64,000 nt of DNA from Deltaproteobacteria bacterium RIFCSPLOWO2_12_FULL_60_19 (GTDB taxonomy: Bacteria; Desulfobacterota; Binatia; UBA9968): positions 22,333 through 86,332 of the forward strand of contig MGSS01000097.1 in NCBI GenBank assembly GCA_001798595.1. Reading direction: 5' to 3'. This document shows positions 34,030 to 42,773 of this stretch, one piece after another (positions within the stretch are counted from its first letter, which is position 1; the number at the start of each line of letters is the position of its first letter). A program made the position numbers and the translations under genes. The notes beneath the pieces were generated by a model that worked only from the letters and a program-made list of their open reading frames with translations, was not told the origin of the DNA and ran no database searches.

Positions 34030-34562
34030 TGAAGGCGACCGCCTTACCGTTGATGGGCGCGCTTATGATTTTTTCCGCCGTCGCGCAGGCGGCCTCGAGT
34101 GGCTACGATTGGCGCGGGATCCGGGTCCACCAATCTACGGTCAATGACGTTAAGAAAGCTCTCGGAGAACCGACCCGGGAGTATCGGGAACAACTTCTTT
34201 ACGAGGACCAAGTGTTTGACCCTGCCGGCCCCGACGCCGGGCAGATAAGGCTCAGTACCGTGGTCCTCAATGTCGGGGCGAAAGGGATGATCGAGTCGGT
34301 TTTTCTGTCACCCGAGTGGGGAACTACGGATCGGGAGCTTCGGCCTTTTTTCGGCAATGGCAGAAAGATGACCTATAGACAATTTCTCTCGACAATGGGC
34401 GAGGTCAAGGTCGGCGCCGGGACCCGACCCGACGAAAAACTCCACTACATCGGTCTTGAGTCGTACTGCGAGCTCTTTCCCCAATCCCGGGTGCTGTTTC
34501 TGTACCAACAAGAAGACGTCGTTTCGGGAAACTATCTCGTGCAGTTCGTTCTCTTTTACTAA
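34029..34562 (+). CDS. Exported protein of unknown function
   Basis: A 177-residue protein with a signal peptide (cleavage near VAQAAS). The mature part begins GYDWRGIRVHQSTVNDVKKALGEP, resembling small SmpA/BamE-like or similar outer-membrane assembly folds at the VxxV-LGxP turn, but the match is too weak for a family name. No haem motif. It sits between the HEAT protein and the second thioredoxin-fold/TPR protein with the operon spacing expected for co-translation. Confidence 0.65.
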   Translation: MKATALPLMGALMIFSAVAQAASSGYDWRGIRVHQSTVNDVKKALGEPTREYREQLLYEDQVFDPAGPDAGQIRLSTVVLNVGAKGMIESVFLSPEWGTTDRELRPFFGNGRKMTYRQFLSTMGEVKVGAGTRPDEKLHYIGLESYCELFPQSRVLFLYQQEDVVSGNYLVQFVLFY

Positions 34563-34573
34563 GGAGTTGGCGT

Positions 34574-35563
34574 ATGGCGCGGCGTTTGGCGGTTTGTTTT
34601 CTGTTTGTCGAGTTTTTGTTGTTACCCGAGCTTCCCTTCGCCTTTCGCGCGGTCTCCGTAGGGGACATGGCGCCTGCGACGGCTGTAAAAGATCTCGGCG
34701 GGAGGGAGGTCAAGCTGGCATGGAGCCGCCGCCCCGTAGTGCTGGTTTTTTGGCGCTCGAATCAAGCTTTTAGCCTCGAAGCGCTAAAGGATCTGGAACA
34801 GATTAAGAAAGAATTCTCTCAGAAGGGCCTCGAGGTCCTGGCCGTCGCGGAAGGAAGGGAGTCTAACTCGACCGTGCAAGCGGCGATTAAGAGTCTGAAC
34901 CTTTCTTATCCCATTTATTTGGATGCGGAACGCAAGGCGGAGCTGGGGTTCGGCGTTATCGTCTTTCCGAGCACGGGAATCGTGGGCGCGGATGGACGAC
35001 TCAAATTCTATCTGCCGAGCCGCAATAGCAATTACCGCGAAATTCTTCAGGCGAGACTCAAGGTCGAATTCGGCCTGATGAAAGAGAGCGAGTTCGACCA
35101 GCAGATGAAGCGGATCGGGGAAGAATTGGGCAGCGAGAGGGCCAGGGCTGAGGACCACCTCAAGACCGGCCTGCGCTTATCCCGTCAAGGCAAGCCGAGG
35201 GAGGCCGTTCAGGAGCTGAAGCAAGCGCTCTCTTTCGACCAACAATTGCTCGACGCCCATTTGGGCTTGGGCTACGCCTACCTCAATTTAGGAGAGCCAT
35301 CTAGCGCGCAGAAGGAGTTTGAGCTGGTTTTGAAGCAACATCCGGCATCGCCAAGCGCTAGATTGGGGATGGGCATATGCGCTGTGCGTCTCGGCGAGTT
35401 GGACAGGGGAATAGAGATGCTAAAGGACGCGGTGCAAATCAACCCCGATCCCGTCCAGGGCTATTTCGAGCTGGGGAGCGCATACGAAAAGAAGGGAGAT
35501 CTTAAAGAGGCCATGCACGCCTATAAGTGGGCCGTCAGAAAGCTCCTCCAGGGGAGGCGCTAA
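34574..35563 (+). CDS. Second thioredoxin-fold/TPR protein lacking redox cysteines
   Basis: A 329-residue exported protein with the same layout as 32187-33368. A signal peptide is followed by an AhpC/TlpA-like domain in which the active-site stretch reads FWRSNQAFSLEAL, without any CXXC. The GVIVFPSTGIVGADG strand with its cis-Pro remains. From about residue 190 there are TPR repeats (RLSRQGKPREAVQELKQAL, AYLNLGEPSSAQKEFELVL, YFELGSAYEKKGDLKEA). Strong AAGGAG ribosome site. Two such proteins in one operon suggest a structural or adaptor role. Confidence 0.8.
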   Translation: MARRLAVCFLFVEFLLLPELPFAFRAVSVGDMAPATAVKDLGGREVKLAWSRRPVVLVFWRSNQAFSLEALKDLEQIKKEFSQKGLEVLAVAEGRESNSTVQAAIKSLNLSYPIYLDAERKAELGFGVIVFPSTGIVGADGRLKFYLPSRNSNYREILQARLKVEFGLMKESEFDQQMKRIGEELGSERARAEDHLKTGLRLSRQGKPREAVQELKQALSFDQQLLDAHLGLGYAYLNLGEPSSAQKEFELVLKQHPASPSARLGMGICAVRLGELDRGIEMLKDAVQINPDPVQGYFELGSAYEKKGDLKEAMHAYKWAVRKLLQGRR

Positions 35564-35588
35564 AACAAACAGAGAAAGGAGTCGAGCC

Positions 35589-36131
35589 ATGGCACAGGAA
35601 GGAATAAATATCGTACTGGGGGGAATTTTACTTTTCCTCTTCGCATCCTCGTCCGTGAGCGTTTCGGTGGCGGCTGAAGCTAGGGACCCCACGAAAGAGA
35701 CCGTGCTCATAGGGGTCAACGAGGCCGGCGGCATGATGATCAAACTTGAGATCGAGCCGGCGCAGAGTATGTTCATGCAAATGCACGGGACCTGGACGGA
35801 GATGAAGCCTGCAAAGGGCGAGATTCATCACTTCGAAGTTAAGCCTGAGGACCCTGGTTCGAAGACACGGCTCCCCTATGCGTCGGTGAAGTTTCGCGCG
35901 GTCAACACGACCACCGGAAAAGCCGTGGAGAAAGAGCTCCATCCCATGTGGGGCGGCAGCGGTCTTCATTACGCGGCCAATGGTGCTCTGCCCGGGGACG
36001 GTGTCTATGTGGCTGAGGTCACGGTGGAGCCACCGACTTTTGCCCGCGGGCCCAAAAACAAAGAGATGTGGAGGAAGCCCGTGCGGACTGAATTCCGGTT
36101 TAATATGAAAAACGGTCAGGTCATTCCATAG
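35589..36131 (+). CDS. P19/Tp34-like periplasmic metal-binding protein
   Basis: A 180-residue exported protein of the P19/FtrA/Tp34 family. Family features are ETVLIGVNEAGGMMIKLEIE, the Met-rich FMQMHG, LPYASVKFRAVN, and HPMWGGSGLHYAANGALPGDGVY. P19 proteins bind Cu and Fe through Met, His and Glu residues and help ferrous iron uptake; the His and Met residues expected for this site are present. Placement inside a cytochrome operon suggests supply or protection against iron at the cell surface. A strong AAAGGAG ribosome site is visible. Confidence 0.8.
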   Translation: MAQEGINIVLGGILLFLFASSSVSVSVAAEARDPTKETVLIGVNEAGGMMIKLEIEPAQSMFMQMHGTWTEMKPAKGEIHHFEVKPEDPGSKTRLPYASVKFRAVNTTTGKAVEKELHPMWGGSGLHYAANGALPGDGVYVAEVTVEPPTFARGPKNKEMWRKPVRTEFRFNMKNGQVIP

Positions 36132-36139
36132 GCAAGATT

Positions 36140-36829
36140 ATGAGACGAGCAGTCGCCGTAATTTTGGGTGCTATGGCTTTGGCCTTTCAGGCTGTCCCTC
36201 TTGCAGCCGAGACAGTGCTCCTTAGGTCGGGCAAAGAGGTCGAGATCATCGACGGAGCTCTTCCCGAAACGGCCGCCGAGGAAGCTCTGCGCGAGGCATC
36301 GGATTGGCTCAAGAAAGGGCGGCTCGATTACGCGAGGGAAACCTGGCGGCTCCTCGTCGAAAAGGGCAAAGGCGCCGCTGCGGCGCGCGCCGCTTCCGCC
36401 CAGGAAAAGTTGCCCAAAATCGAGCACAGCAGTAACGTCATTCTGAAGAACGGAAAAATCATCACCGGCAAAGTCAAAGCGAACTTGCGCACGGATCTCT
36501 TGGGATTAGAGGGCAAGGAGGAGATTCCCATTTGGCAAATCGAAGAGATAATTGCGGAGTATCACCCCGGCTACAGCCAGGTAAGCAAAACCTACTATCC
36601 CTTGATCCTATTGGAGATCAAGCTTCGCGGCCAACAACTGAAGAGCTCAAGGATTACGCAGGAAGTCACGTTTGTAGTGGAGGGAGGCGACGGCTCCGTT
36701 ACCAAGGCTATCTTGGGCAAGGAATATGAGGTGTTACATCCTCAGGATCTAGGCGGCCAAATGGAGACCTTGACTGCGGATCGAATTCTCAAAGTCGTCA
36801 TCTACCCCGAGATTAGAAAGTTCGAATAA
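36140..36829 (+). CDS. Exported protein of unknown function
   Basis: A 229-residue protein with a signal peptide (cleavage near PLAAET). The first mature strand LLRSGKEVEIIDG and later VILKNGKIITGKVKANLRTDLLGLEGKEEIPIWQIEEI are small beta-rich SH3-like or LSm-like repeats of the kind seen in many exported proteins of unknown role. A helical insert rich in Lys and Ala lies between them. No haem motif. Its stop touches the octahaem gene (TAA then ATG), so it is part of the operon. Confidence 0.65.
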   Translation: MRRAVAVILGAMALAFQAVPLAAETVLLRSGKEVEIIDGALPETAAEEALREASDWLKKGRLDYARETWRLLVEKGKGAAAARAASAQEKLPKIEHSSNVILKNGKIITGKVKANLRTDLLGLEGKEEIPIWQIEEIIAEYHPGYSQVSKTYYPLILLEIKLRGQQLKSSRITQEVTFVVEGGDGSVTKAILGKEYEVLHPQDLGGQMETLTADRILKVVIYPEIRKFE

Positions 36830-37825
36830 ATGCGGCACCTCGAGGTCGGTGTCCTTTTAATATCCGCCGCTTTGCTGATCTTGTTGGTTCGGGGAGACGG
36901 CAAGGCCGCGGCCCCGTCGGCCCTCAATTTGCTTCATCCCGCCGATAAGTCCGTCGTAAGTGGCGCGGGCCTATCTCATATCATTGTCGAATTGAGCCAG
37001 CCGGCGAGCCTGTTAGTCCGCCTAAACGGCAAGCTTCAGGAAAACGCGAAGATCAAGGAAACGATTTACCACTATTCGGTTCGTCTGGATTTCGGTCTGA
37101 ATACGCTTGAGGTGGAAGCATCCGCGGGCGGAACGGTGCTGGCGCGGGACAAGCGCGACCTGTTTTTCTTTTCCCCGATCGCCAAAGAGAAAGAGATCCC
37201 GCAAGGATTTGTTTCAACTCCCTTTCACAAACTAGGATCGACGTCAGAAAAATGCAGGGCCTGTCACACTCTGGAGCCTCAAAGGACCGATCGTGCCCCT
37301 CCAACCCCCGGTGTTTCCACTTGCTACACCTGTCACAAAGAAATAACCCAGTTCAAGCAGGTGCACGGACCCGCGGCATTGTGGAACTGCTTGGCATGCC
37401 ATAATTCGAGTTCTGCGCCGCAAAAATATACGACCCCGGTCCCGGTGCGCGACCTTTGTTACGGCTGCCATATAGATCAGAAGAATTATTTTTTCTCCGC
37501 GCAGTTTCAACATGGCCCGACCGCCACCGGCATGTGCACCATTTGCCATAACCCCCACGCAAGCGACCACGAGTTTTGGCTGAAGAAAGAGCCGTGGGAC
37601 CTCTGCACGACCTGTCACAGTGACAAAGCATCGGGGCGGCATATTCTGGCTTGGGGCCCTACCGGCGACACGCATCCGACGCGGGGCCGCCCCGACCCTA
37701 TGAAACCGGAGAGAGAGTTCAGTTGCCGCAGCTGCCACAACCCGCATGCGTCCAATGCGCCCAAGCTGTGGAACTTCGATGCCACCACAGCCTACCAGCT
37801 TTGCTGGACCTGCCACAAAAAATAA
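36830..37825 (+). CDS. Octahaem cytochrome c with N-terminal beta-sandwich
   Basis: A 331-residue exported protein. Residues about 30-115 form an Ig-like beta domain without cysteines (HPADKSVVSGAG, LVRLNGKLQENA, GLNTLEVEASAGG). Residues 140-331 carry eight CXXCH sites: CRACH, CYTCH, CLACH, CYGCH, CTICH, CTTCH, CRSCH and CWTCH, in the doubled pattern. Many have the CHNPHAS partner that supplies a distal His. Last gene of the plus-strand operon; it converges on the triheme gene with only 33 bp between stops. The beta domain may dock it to another protein or to the cell surface. Confidence 0.9.
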   Translation: MRHLEVGVLLISAALLILLVRGDGKAAAPSALNLLHPADKSVVSGAGLSHIIVELSQPASLLVRLNGKLQENAKIKETIYHYSVRLDFGLNTLEVEASAGGTVLARDKRDLFFFSPIAKEKEIPQGFVSTPFHKLGSTSEKCRACHTLEPQRTDRAPPTPGVSTCYTCHKEITQFKQVHGPAALWNCLACHNSSSAPQKYTTPVPVRDLCYGCHIDQKNYFFSAQFQHGPTATGMCTICHNPHASDHEFWLKKEPWDLCTTCHSDKASGRHILAWGPTGDTHPTRGRPDPMKPEREFSCRSCHNPHASNAPKLWNFDATTAYQLCWTCHKK

Positions 37826-37858
37826 TGGAACTGGGGATTGTGGCTCCCGGATTCTGAA

Positions 37859-38338
37859 TTACAGGTTATGGCAAGAAAAACAGAGGCGGGAGCCGGAATT
37901 GCTCATCACCAGCTTCGCCCGTAGCTGCGAATTGGAATCGTGGCAGCTTGTGCAACCTACCTGACCATTTTCCAGTTTCACTGCCGGGTCAAGCAGGCTT
38001 GGATGTTTCAACCGTCCCCTGCTCTTGAGAGAAGCCGGGAGATAGTCAACCCCGACAGGGTGACCGCGGTCGACGCAGAAATCCCCCGGCGTATCCCCCT
38101 GAAAATTTCCCCGCTGGCTGAAATCCTGGCTGAGAATGTTGCGCCCTATGGTCCCGTCGTGACAAGTCAGGCAGAAGCGGGAGCCTCGAAGCATCTCACT
38201 CGCGATATTTCCGTAATTGTCGAACGGCAAAGCCGGGCCCGCGTAAACCGCCACGAAGGCACAGGTCAGCAACCAGGAGAGAACTGAACCCCCAAAGGAA
38301 AGATCCACGATGGCTAAAGACCCAAGCGAGAGCTTCAC
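37859..38338 (-). CDS. Triheme cytochrome c, OmcE-like module missing the first haem
   Basis: About 159 residues with a signal segment and three CXXCH sites: CLTCHDGT, CTSCHD and CFSCHNL. Order and spacing match the last three haems of the OmcE-like tetrahaem protein at 44926: the CxxCHDGT box, then GHPVGVDY (compare DHPVSMNY), then VGCTSCHD, then MSNSGSRLCFSCH at the C-terminus. The first CVYCHTPHG part is absent. I start at a GTG (38338) preceded by AAGGGGTG; the frame stays open to 38407. Last gene of the minus-strand set. It may cap or dock a polymer, which is inference. Confidence 0.75.
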   Translation of the reverse strand: MKLSLGSLAIVDLSFGGSVLSWLLTCAFVAVYAGPALPFDNYGNIASEMLRGSRFCLTCHDGTIGRNILSQDFSQRGNFQGDTPGDFCVDRGHPVGVDYLPASLKSRGRLKHPSLLDPAVKLENGQVGCTSCHDSNSQLRAKLVMSNSGSRLCFSCHNL

Positions 38339-38432
38339 GGTTGCACCCCTTTGACCCGAATCATCGCCGTCTACGCAGGCTGTAAACGAAAGGGCGGCTT
38401 CCGTCAAGCGCCGCTTGCCCGGCGCACAGCGG

Positions 38433-38873
38433 CTAGCGGAACCTCTTGAGGCCCAGCAGATAGGCGGTCAGATCATCCATGTCCGCATCCGAGAGCTTCA
38501 CCGGCGGCTTGACCGAGGTAGGGATGATCGAGCGAGGATCGGAGAGATATCTGCGAAACCAATAGGCATCGGTGTGGCTCTCTCCCGCGCGGGCGAGGTC
38601 AGGACCGAGCTTGCCCCCTTTGCCATCCAACGTGTGACAGGTAGGACACCCCCAGGATTGATAAATCCGCTCCCCTCTCTGTGGATCTCCTTTCGGCGGA
38701 GCTCCCGGGATTGCGGGCATCCCCGGGACTCCGGACGGGGGATAGATGGGAGAGATTGGCTCAGGGATTTTCCGCTTGGTTGGGGGCTGTGCGGCAAAGG
38801 CCGCAGCGCTCATCAAGCAAAGGCTCAGGCTCAGCCCTAAGAGATAAACACAACGCCGAAACGTAATTTTCAT
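38433..38873 (-). CDS. Monohaem cytochrome c without a clear Met ligand
   Basis: A 146-residue exported protein with a Pro-rich segment (residues 30-60) and a single class I domain: YQSWGCPTCHTLDGKGGKLGPDLARAG. The C-terminal end reads VKPPVKLSDADMDDLTAYL; related proteins have a Met before PP as sixth haem ligand, here it is Lys. So the distal ligand is unclear. The Pro-rich spacer is typical of proteins tethered near a membrane or filament. It follows the carboxypeptidase-regulatory-like gene by 12 bp. Confidence 0.85.
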   Translation of the reverse strand: MKITFRRCVYLLGLSLSLCLMSAAAFAAQPPTKRKIPEPISPIYPPSGVPGMPAIPGAPPKGDPQRGERIYQSWGCPTCHTLDGKGGKLGPDLARAGESHTDAYWFRRYLSDPRSIIPTSVKPPVKLSDADMDDLTAYLLGLKRFR

Positions 38874-38885
38874 AGCTCGCCTCCT

Positions 38886-39539
38886 TTAATAATAAAACGC
38901 CGATGTGCTGTTTAGCTTGTCCAAAGAAACCTCGATTTCTTTCTCCGTTCGCGCCTCCACCGGCAGGAGCCAATAGTAGTGAACCTCCATGCCGGCGATT
39001 TCAAAATGGGCGTAGACAAGATAGCGTCCCGGAACAATTCCGGCGAAAGTGAATTTACCTTCGGAATCCGTTTTTGTCTTGGCAAAAGTATGCTTGGCTA
39101 TAAGCTCGTTCGCCTCTTTTGCGTAGGTCTCCTTGAGCTCGGCGAGTTTAGCCCGCTCCTGTCTGAGAACTACGCTCTTTCTATCCGTCTCTGCTTTACT
39201 GCCCCGTCCGGCGCGGAGAAGATCATCTTGCGCTTTGTTGACCACCCCAAGCTGCTTGTTGATCGTAGGCAAGCGATTCTGGCGCAGCGCCGCCAGATTC
39301 GCCTCAAAACTTCCATCTCCTCGAAGTATCATGACTTCCACGCCGGCGCCTCGCATGACGAGGTCGCCTTCGAGCTTTCCCGATGGGCTGATAAAGACCG
39401 CCCCTTGGATCTTAGCCTGGCCCTCCGCTGGTTCTACCACAGACGGAAGAAGCCATAGAAACAGAGCGGCCAGCGCAGACAACCGGTTTACCGTTCTCTG
39501 TTTTTGCTTAGCGTTTAGTCTCTGACCATACGGATTCAT
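38886..39539 (-). CDS. Exported carboxypeptidase-regulatory-like domain protein
   Basis: A 217-residue exported protein. After the signal segment (residues 19-40) comes an IQGAVFISPSGK strand of a transthyretin-like beta domain. A coiled-coil insertion rich in Lys, Glu and Arg (about 85-150) follows, then the second half of the domain: TKTDSEGKFTFAGIVPGRYLVYAHFEIAG. Such domains bind other proteins or the cell wall. No haem motif. Within the minus-strand cytochrome set, 13 bp from the dodecahaem gene and 12 bp from the monohaem gene. Confidence 0.75.
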   Translation of the reverse strand: MNPYGQRLNAKQKQRTVNRLSALAALFLWLLPSVVEPAEGQAKIQGAVFISPSGKLEGDLVMRGAGVEVMILRGDGSFEANLAALRQNRLPTINKQLGVVNKAQDDLLRAGRGSKAETDRKSVVLRQERAKLAELKETYAKEANELIAKHTFAKTKTDSEGKFTFAGIVPGRYLVYAHFEIAGMEVHYYWLLPVEARTEKEIEVSLDKLNSTSAFYY

Positions 39540-39552
39540 AGCTGTCCCCTTT

Positions 39553-41625
39553 TTACGGCAGGTCTCCCGACGGCGGCCGATAGCTAAACCCGCTCATCAC
39601 AGCATTGCTGGGCGCGTGGCACTGGACCCAGCAACGCCGCTCCTTTGTAAGGGTGCTGAACTCCCACTCGGGCTTGGCCCTCCCGCCAATGGCGCGGACA
39701 TCGGGGTGAAAATTGACCAGCCGCGACGGAGTGCTCGGTGGCGGCGTGGTGGTAACGAAGCCGCTGATGTTGTACTGCGTGTTGGGCGCCTCCTGGTTGC
39801 TGTGGATATTATAGTGGCACGACTTGCACACGGCTCGCGCTTTGTCCACCTTATCGACCAAATGAAACCAGTGGAGGTTGCCCTTGCCCCTGTCGTTGGC
39901 GCAACCGCCGCAGCCTTCGTCATCAAAATTGCTCCGCGCGCCCTCACCGAACCTGCGCGACGTGAGCCGATTGACGTCATGGCAGCGAAAACAGAGATTG
40001 AAATTCGCCGAGCTCCAGAACGACGGCCCCGGGAGCGTGGTTTCATACCTAGCGCGGCGAATGCTCCCATAACTCGACCCGTGGGGCCCCACAGCAGTGG
40101 AGACCGACCCGTAGCTCGGTGCCCGGCCGGAGGTGCTCTCATAGGCTTCGCTGTTGTGACAATCGGTGCATTTGATGACCGAGTTGGTATTGAGGCCGTT
40201 GGGGGTGAGTTGATCGTTTAGGTTGGCAGAGCGATTTCGTCCGGGCCCTCCTATGGGATGGAACGCGCTGTTGGCGGTCTGGAACTCGATTTTCTTGTTG
40301 CTCGGCGTGGCGCCGCTCGGCAGCGTGCCCACACCGATGACGGTAGAATAGGTGTCCCCGTGACAACGAAGGCAGATGGGATATTGTTGCGCGCTCGGCG
40401 CGCCATCGGCCGGCGCCGGATCATTGATGACGTTCTGGACGGTATTACCGCTCAGGTCGATGCCGCGCATTCCCTCCGTGCGGTTCGTCCTTTTAACCTT
40501 GTGCGGATTGTGACAGTCCACGCACTCGACATGTTTCGAGTCCGTAAAGCGCGGGTCGGGCGCGGCCTGTCCAGGCTTTAGCAGAACTCCTTCCGGCAAA
40601 CCCGTCGGGGGAGTGGGAATGAAAACCGGTTTGTGCCCCGCATAGGACGCTATCGGCATACGCGAGATCTTGTTAAACTCGGACTGAATATCCTGGGCTA
40701 TCCCACCCGCGGCTGCCGACTTATGGCATAGGTAGCAGGTCTCTTCTATCGCCGAGGCGCCACCAACGGCTGCGTTGCGCAAAAGCCTCTCCGCCCCGTC
40801 GACCGTATGCGGGGTATGGCAGCCAAAACAGGAGTGGTCCCTCACCTGCGTCGTAGTCTGGTTCTTCGGCCAGAAAAAAGTGTCCGACTCATGCGTGCTT
40901 CCGACCCAGCCGGGCTTCTGATGGCAGGTGAGGCACAGGTTGTCGCTTTGCCCCGTAGGACTCTTGCGCAGGAATTTGCCGATCCTCCCCTCGTGCGGGT
41001 CGTGACACGAGGTGCACTGCACGGAGTCAATCACACCGGGATTGGCTCCCGGATAGAGCTTGATTGGCCCAGTGAGGAGCGCTGGATCGACCAGCTCCTG
41101 ATCGGCGGAGCGGAGCGCCTGGTCGAAGACAAACGAGATCGGATGATCGTTGGTTAAAGTCGTACCGATCAGAGTCGCGCCAAGCGGCAAGGGCGCTTCC
41201 AAGCCGCTCACTACGCTGGGCTGACCGCCAAGGTTACGCACGGAGCCGATCGCGATCGTTCCATCATGACAACTGAGGCAGAGTTTCGAGTAGCTCGTGG
41301 GTTGGCCCACGGAGGCTTGCAGTGAAGGGCTGGTGTATGGCACATAGTTGCCCGAAGCAAATTCCCGGTTCCAAAGAGGAGGCTGGAGAGGGTTGGCGCC
41401 GTGCGGCGTGTGGCAGAAAACACAGATCTGAGTCTCCGTGGTTGCCTTGATAGCTCCTGGACCCGTGACCGAGAGGTTGTGCTTGGTCTTGGCAATCCCC
41501 GTTACCTGGCCTATGGCATGCGGTGAGCTCAGAATCAGGATGAGGCCGACGATCTGAATAGTTGCCGCAGATTTCAATGCGCAATTTGAGATTTGCAATT
41601 TGAGATTCCTATCTTCGCGGCCCAT
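39553..41625 (-). CDS. Dodecahaem cytochrome c with OmcE-like N-terminal module
   Basis: A 690-residue multihaem protein with eleven CXXCH and one CWVQCH (CX3CH) near the end. Residues about 45-245 repeat the OmcE-like tetrahaem layout: KHNLS, CVFCHTPHG, LWN, CLSCHDGT, NDHPISF, CTSCHDPHE and NLCLTCH. Eight further sites follow in doubled arrays. The start at 41625 overlaps the NHL gene by 17 bases and the first 20 or so residues are encoded by an AT-rich repeat (41576-41613), so the true start may be a later TTG before the signal helix TIQIVGLILILSS. Likely surface or conduit cytochrome. Confidence 0.88.
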   Translation of the reverse strand: MGREDRNLKLQISNCALKSAATIQIVGLILILSSPHAIGQVTGIAKTKHNLSVTGPGAIKATTETQICVFCHTPHGANPLQPPLWNREFASGNYVPYTSPSLQASVGQPTSYSKLCLSCHDGTIAIGSVRNLGGQPSVVSGLEAPLPLGATLIGTTLTNDHPISFVFDQALRSADQELVDPALLTGPIKLYPGANPGVIDSVQCTSCHDPHEGRIGKFLRKSPTGQSDNLCLTCHQKPGWVGSTHESDTFFWPKNQTTTQVRDHSCFGCHTPHTVDGAERLLRNAAVGGASAIEETCYLCHKSAAAGGIAQDIQSEFNKISRMPIASYAGHKPVFIPTPPTGLPEGVLLKPGQAAPDPRFTDSKHVECVDCHNPHKVKRTNRTEGMRGIDLSGNTVQNVINDPAPADGAPSAQQYPICLRCHGDTYSTVIGVGTLPSGATPSNKKIEFQTANSAFHPIGGPGRNRSANLNDQLTPNGLNTNSVIKCTDCHNSEAYESTSGRAPSYGSVSTAVGPHGSSYGSIRRARYETTLPGPSFWSSANFNLCFRCHDVNRLTSRRFGEGARSNFDDEGCGGCANDRGKGNLHWFHLVDKVDKARAVCKSCHYNIHSNQEAPNTQYNISGFVTTTPPPSTPSRLVNFHPDVRAIGGRAKPEWEFSTLTKERRCWVQCHAPSNAVMSGFSYRPPSGDLP

Positions 41626-42676
41626 CCGCCCCGGCCTCTCTTAAATACTGAAAAACCTGAATCCTGTTATTGTAAGAGTCGGCCACATAGATGCGGTCCT
41701 GCGGGTCGATGTAGATCCCCGTCGCCAACCAGAACTGCCCCGGACCGTTGCCCGGCCCGCCGAAGTTCAGCAGCAACCGCCCTGTCCGGTCAAAGATTAT
41801 GACCGTGTCAAAAAGCCCCTCCACAACATACACGTGTCCCTCGCTGTCGATGGCGATCCCCTTGGGCTTGGAGAAATCGCCCAGCGCGTCTCCGAGACGG
41901 CCAAAAAGGGAGATAAGGTTTCCCTGAGGATCGAAGACCTGGACACGGAAGTTAAGCGAGTCGGTCACGTAGAGAAAGCCCTTTCGGTCCACGGTGATAT
42001 TGGTGGGAAAGTTGAATTCACCGCTGCCATTCCCCCGGCGGCCGAATCGGCGTTGAAGTTTTCCCTGCGGATCGTAGACCAGAACCTCGTGCTGGAGGAC
42101 ATCGACCACGTAGATGAGTCCGTTGACCGGGTTGTAGGCGATACCCGCGGGCCTTTTCAGGCTCCCTTCACCGCCGATCTCGCCGATGAGTTTTCCTCCG
42201 GTGTCGTACTTCAATACGCGGCCCAGCTCCGCATCCGTGACGAATATCTGTTCCTGCGCGCCGATCGCGATATCGATCGGGAACTTCAATTTTTCCGGAT
42301 CGCCGATCTTGTTGTAGCTTTTCCCTTCGGGATCGAATACGTGGATCAGCCGGGCCACCGAGTCGACCACATAGATCCTTCCCCTGGCGTCCGTCTGAAT
42401 GCCGTAGGGTTTGACGATCCTTTCATCTTCGCTTCCGACGACAAACTCCCAGATCCTGCGCCAAAAGGATTTGGCGATCCCCAGGTCCTTGGGTGTGGCG
42501 ATTGTCCTAAGATATCTAATCCTAGGGGTTTCCGGCGGATTGGGCCAGGCCAACTCCGGAGCTGGCTGGGGCACCTCGGGAGGGGGCGCTCCCACCAGGG
42601 CGCATCCCTTAACTGCACAAGATACCAGGAAAAGTATAAGACCGGCCGTAACGATAAAATGCTTTATCGGCTTCAT
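41609..42676 (-). CDS. NHL-repeat beta-propeller lipoprotein
   Basis: About 355 residues. The signal ends in a lipobox FLVSC, so a lipid anchor is likely. The rest is a six-bladed propeller with NHL repeats: PYGIQTDARGRIYVVDSVARLIHVFD, ITVDRKGFLYVTDSLNFRVQVFDPQGN, IAIDSEGHVYVVEGLFDTVIIFDRTGR and IYIDPQDRIYVADSYNNRIQVF. Near the N-terminus the phrase WPNPPETPRIRYLR is shared with the second NHL protein at 45940. NHL proteins commonly sit beside outer-membrane cytochromes and are thought to help assembly. A sigma-54-like promoter lies 34 bp upstream. Confidence 0.88.
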   Translation of the reverse strand: MKPIKHFIVTAGLILFLVSCAVKGCALVGAPPPEVPQPAPELAWPNPPETPRIRYLRTIATPKDLGIAKSFWRRIWEFVVGSEDERIVKPYGIQTDARGRIYVVDSVARLIHVFDPEGKSYNKIGDPEKLKFPIDIAIGAQEQIFVTDAELGRVLKYDTGGKLIGEIGGEGSLKRPAGIAYNPVNGLIYVVDVLQHEVLVYDPQGKLQRRFGRRGNGSGEFNFPTNITVDRKGFLYVTDSLNFRVQVFDPQGNLISLFGRLGDALGDFSKPKGIAIDSEGHVYVVEGLFDTVIIFDRTGRLLLNFGGPGNGPGQFWLATGIYIDPQDRIYVADSYNNRIQVFQYLREAGADGPRR

Positions 42677-42709
42677 CCTGGCATGCTGGGAGGTCCAACA
42701 ATTAGCCAA

Positions 42710-42725
42710 TGCAAAATCCTTGCCT
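42710..42725 (-). promoter_or_regulatory. Sigma-54-like promoter before the NHL/dodecahaem genes
   Basis: On the minus strand this reads AGGCAAGGATTTTGCA. The GG and GC are at the exact -24/-12 spacing and TTGCA is perfect; the first base and the sixth differ from consensus. No clear activator palindrome is seen 100-200 bp upstream, where the barrel gene lies. Confidence 0.5.
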
Positions 42726-42773
42726 AGAGCGCTTCATTGTAATCGTCCAGCTCGCCAAAGGTCAATACAGCCC

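Noticed and set aside
39553-41625. GCGGCA in the dodecahaem protein as an extra haem site
   Set aside because: The sequence is CGGCA without the His of CXXCH, so no covalent haem site is supported.
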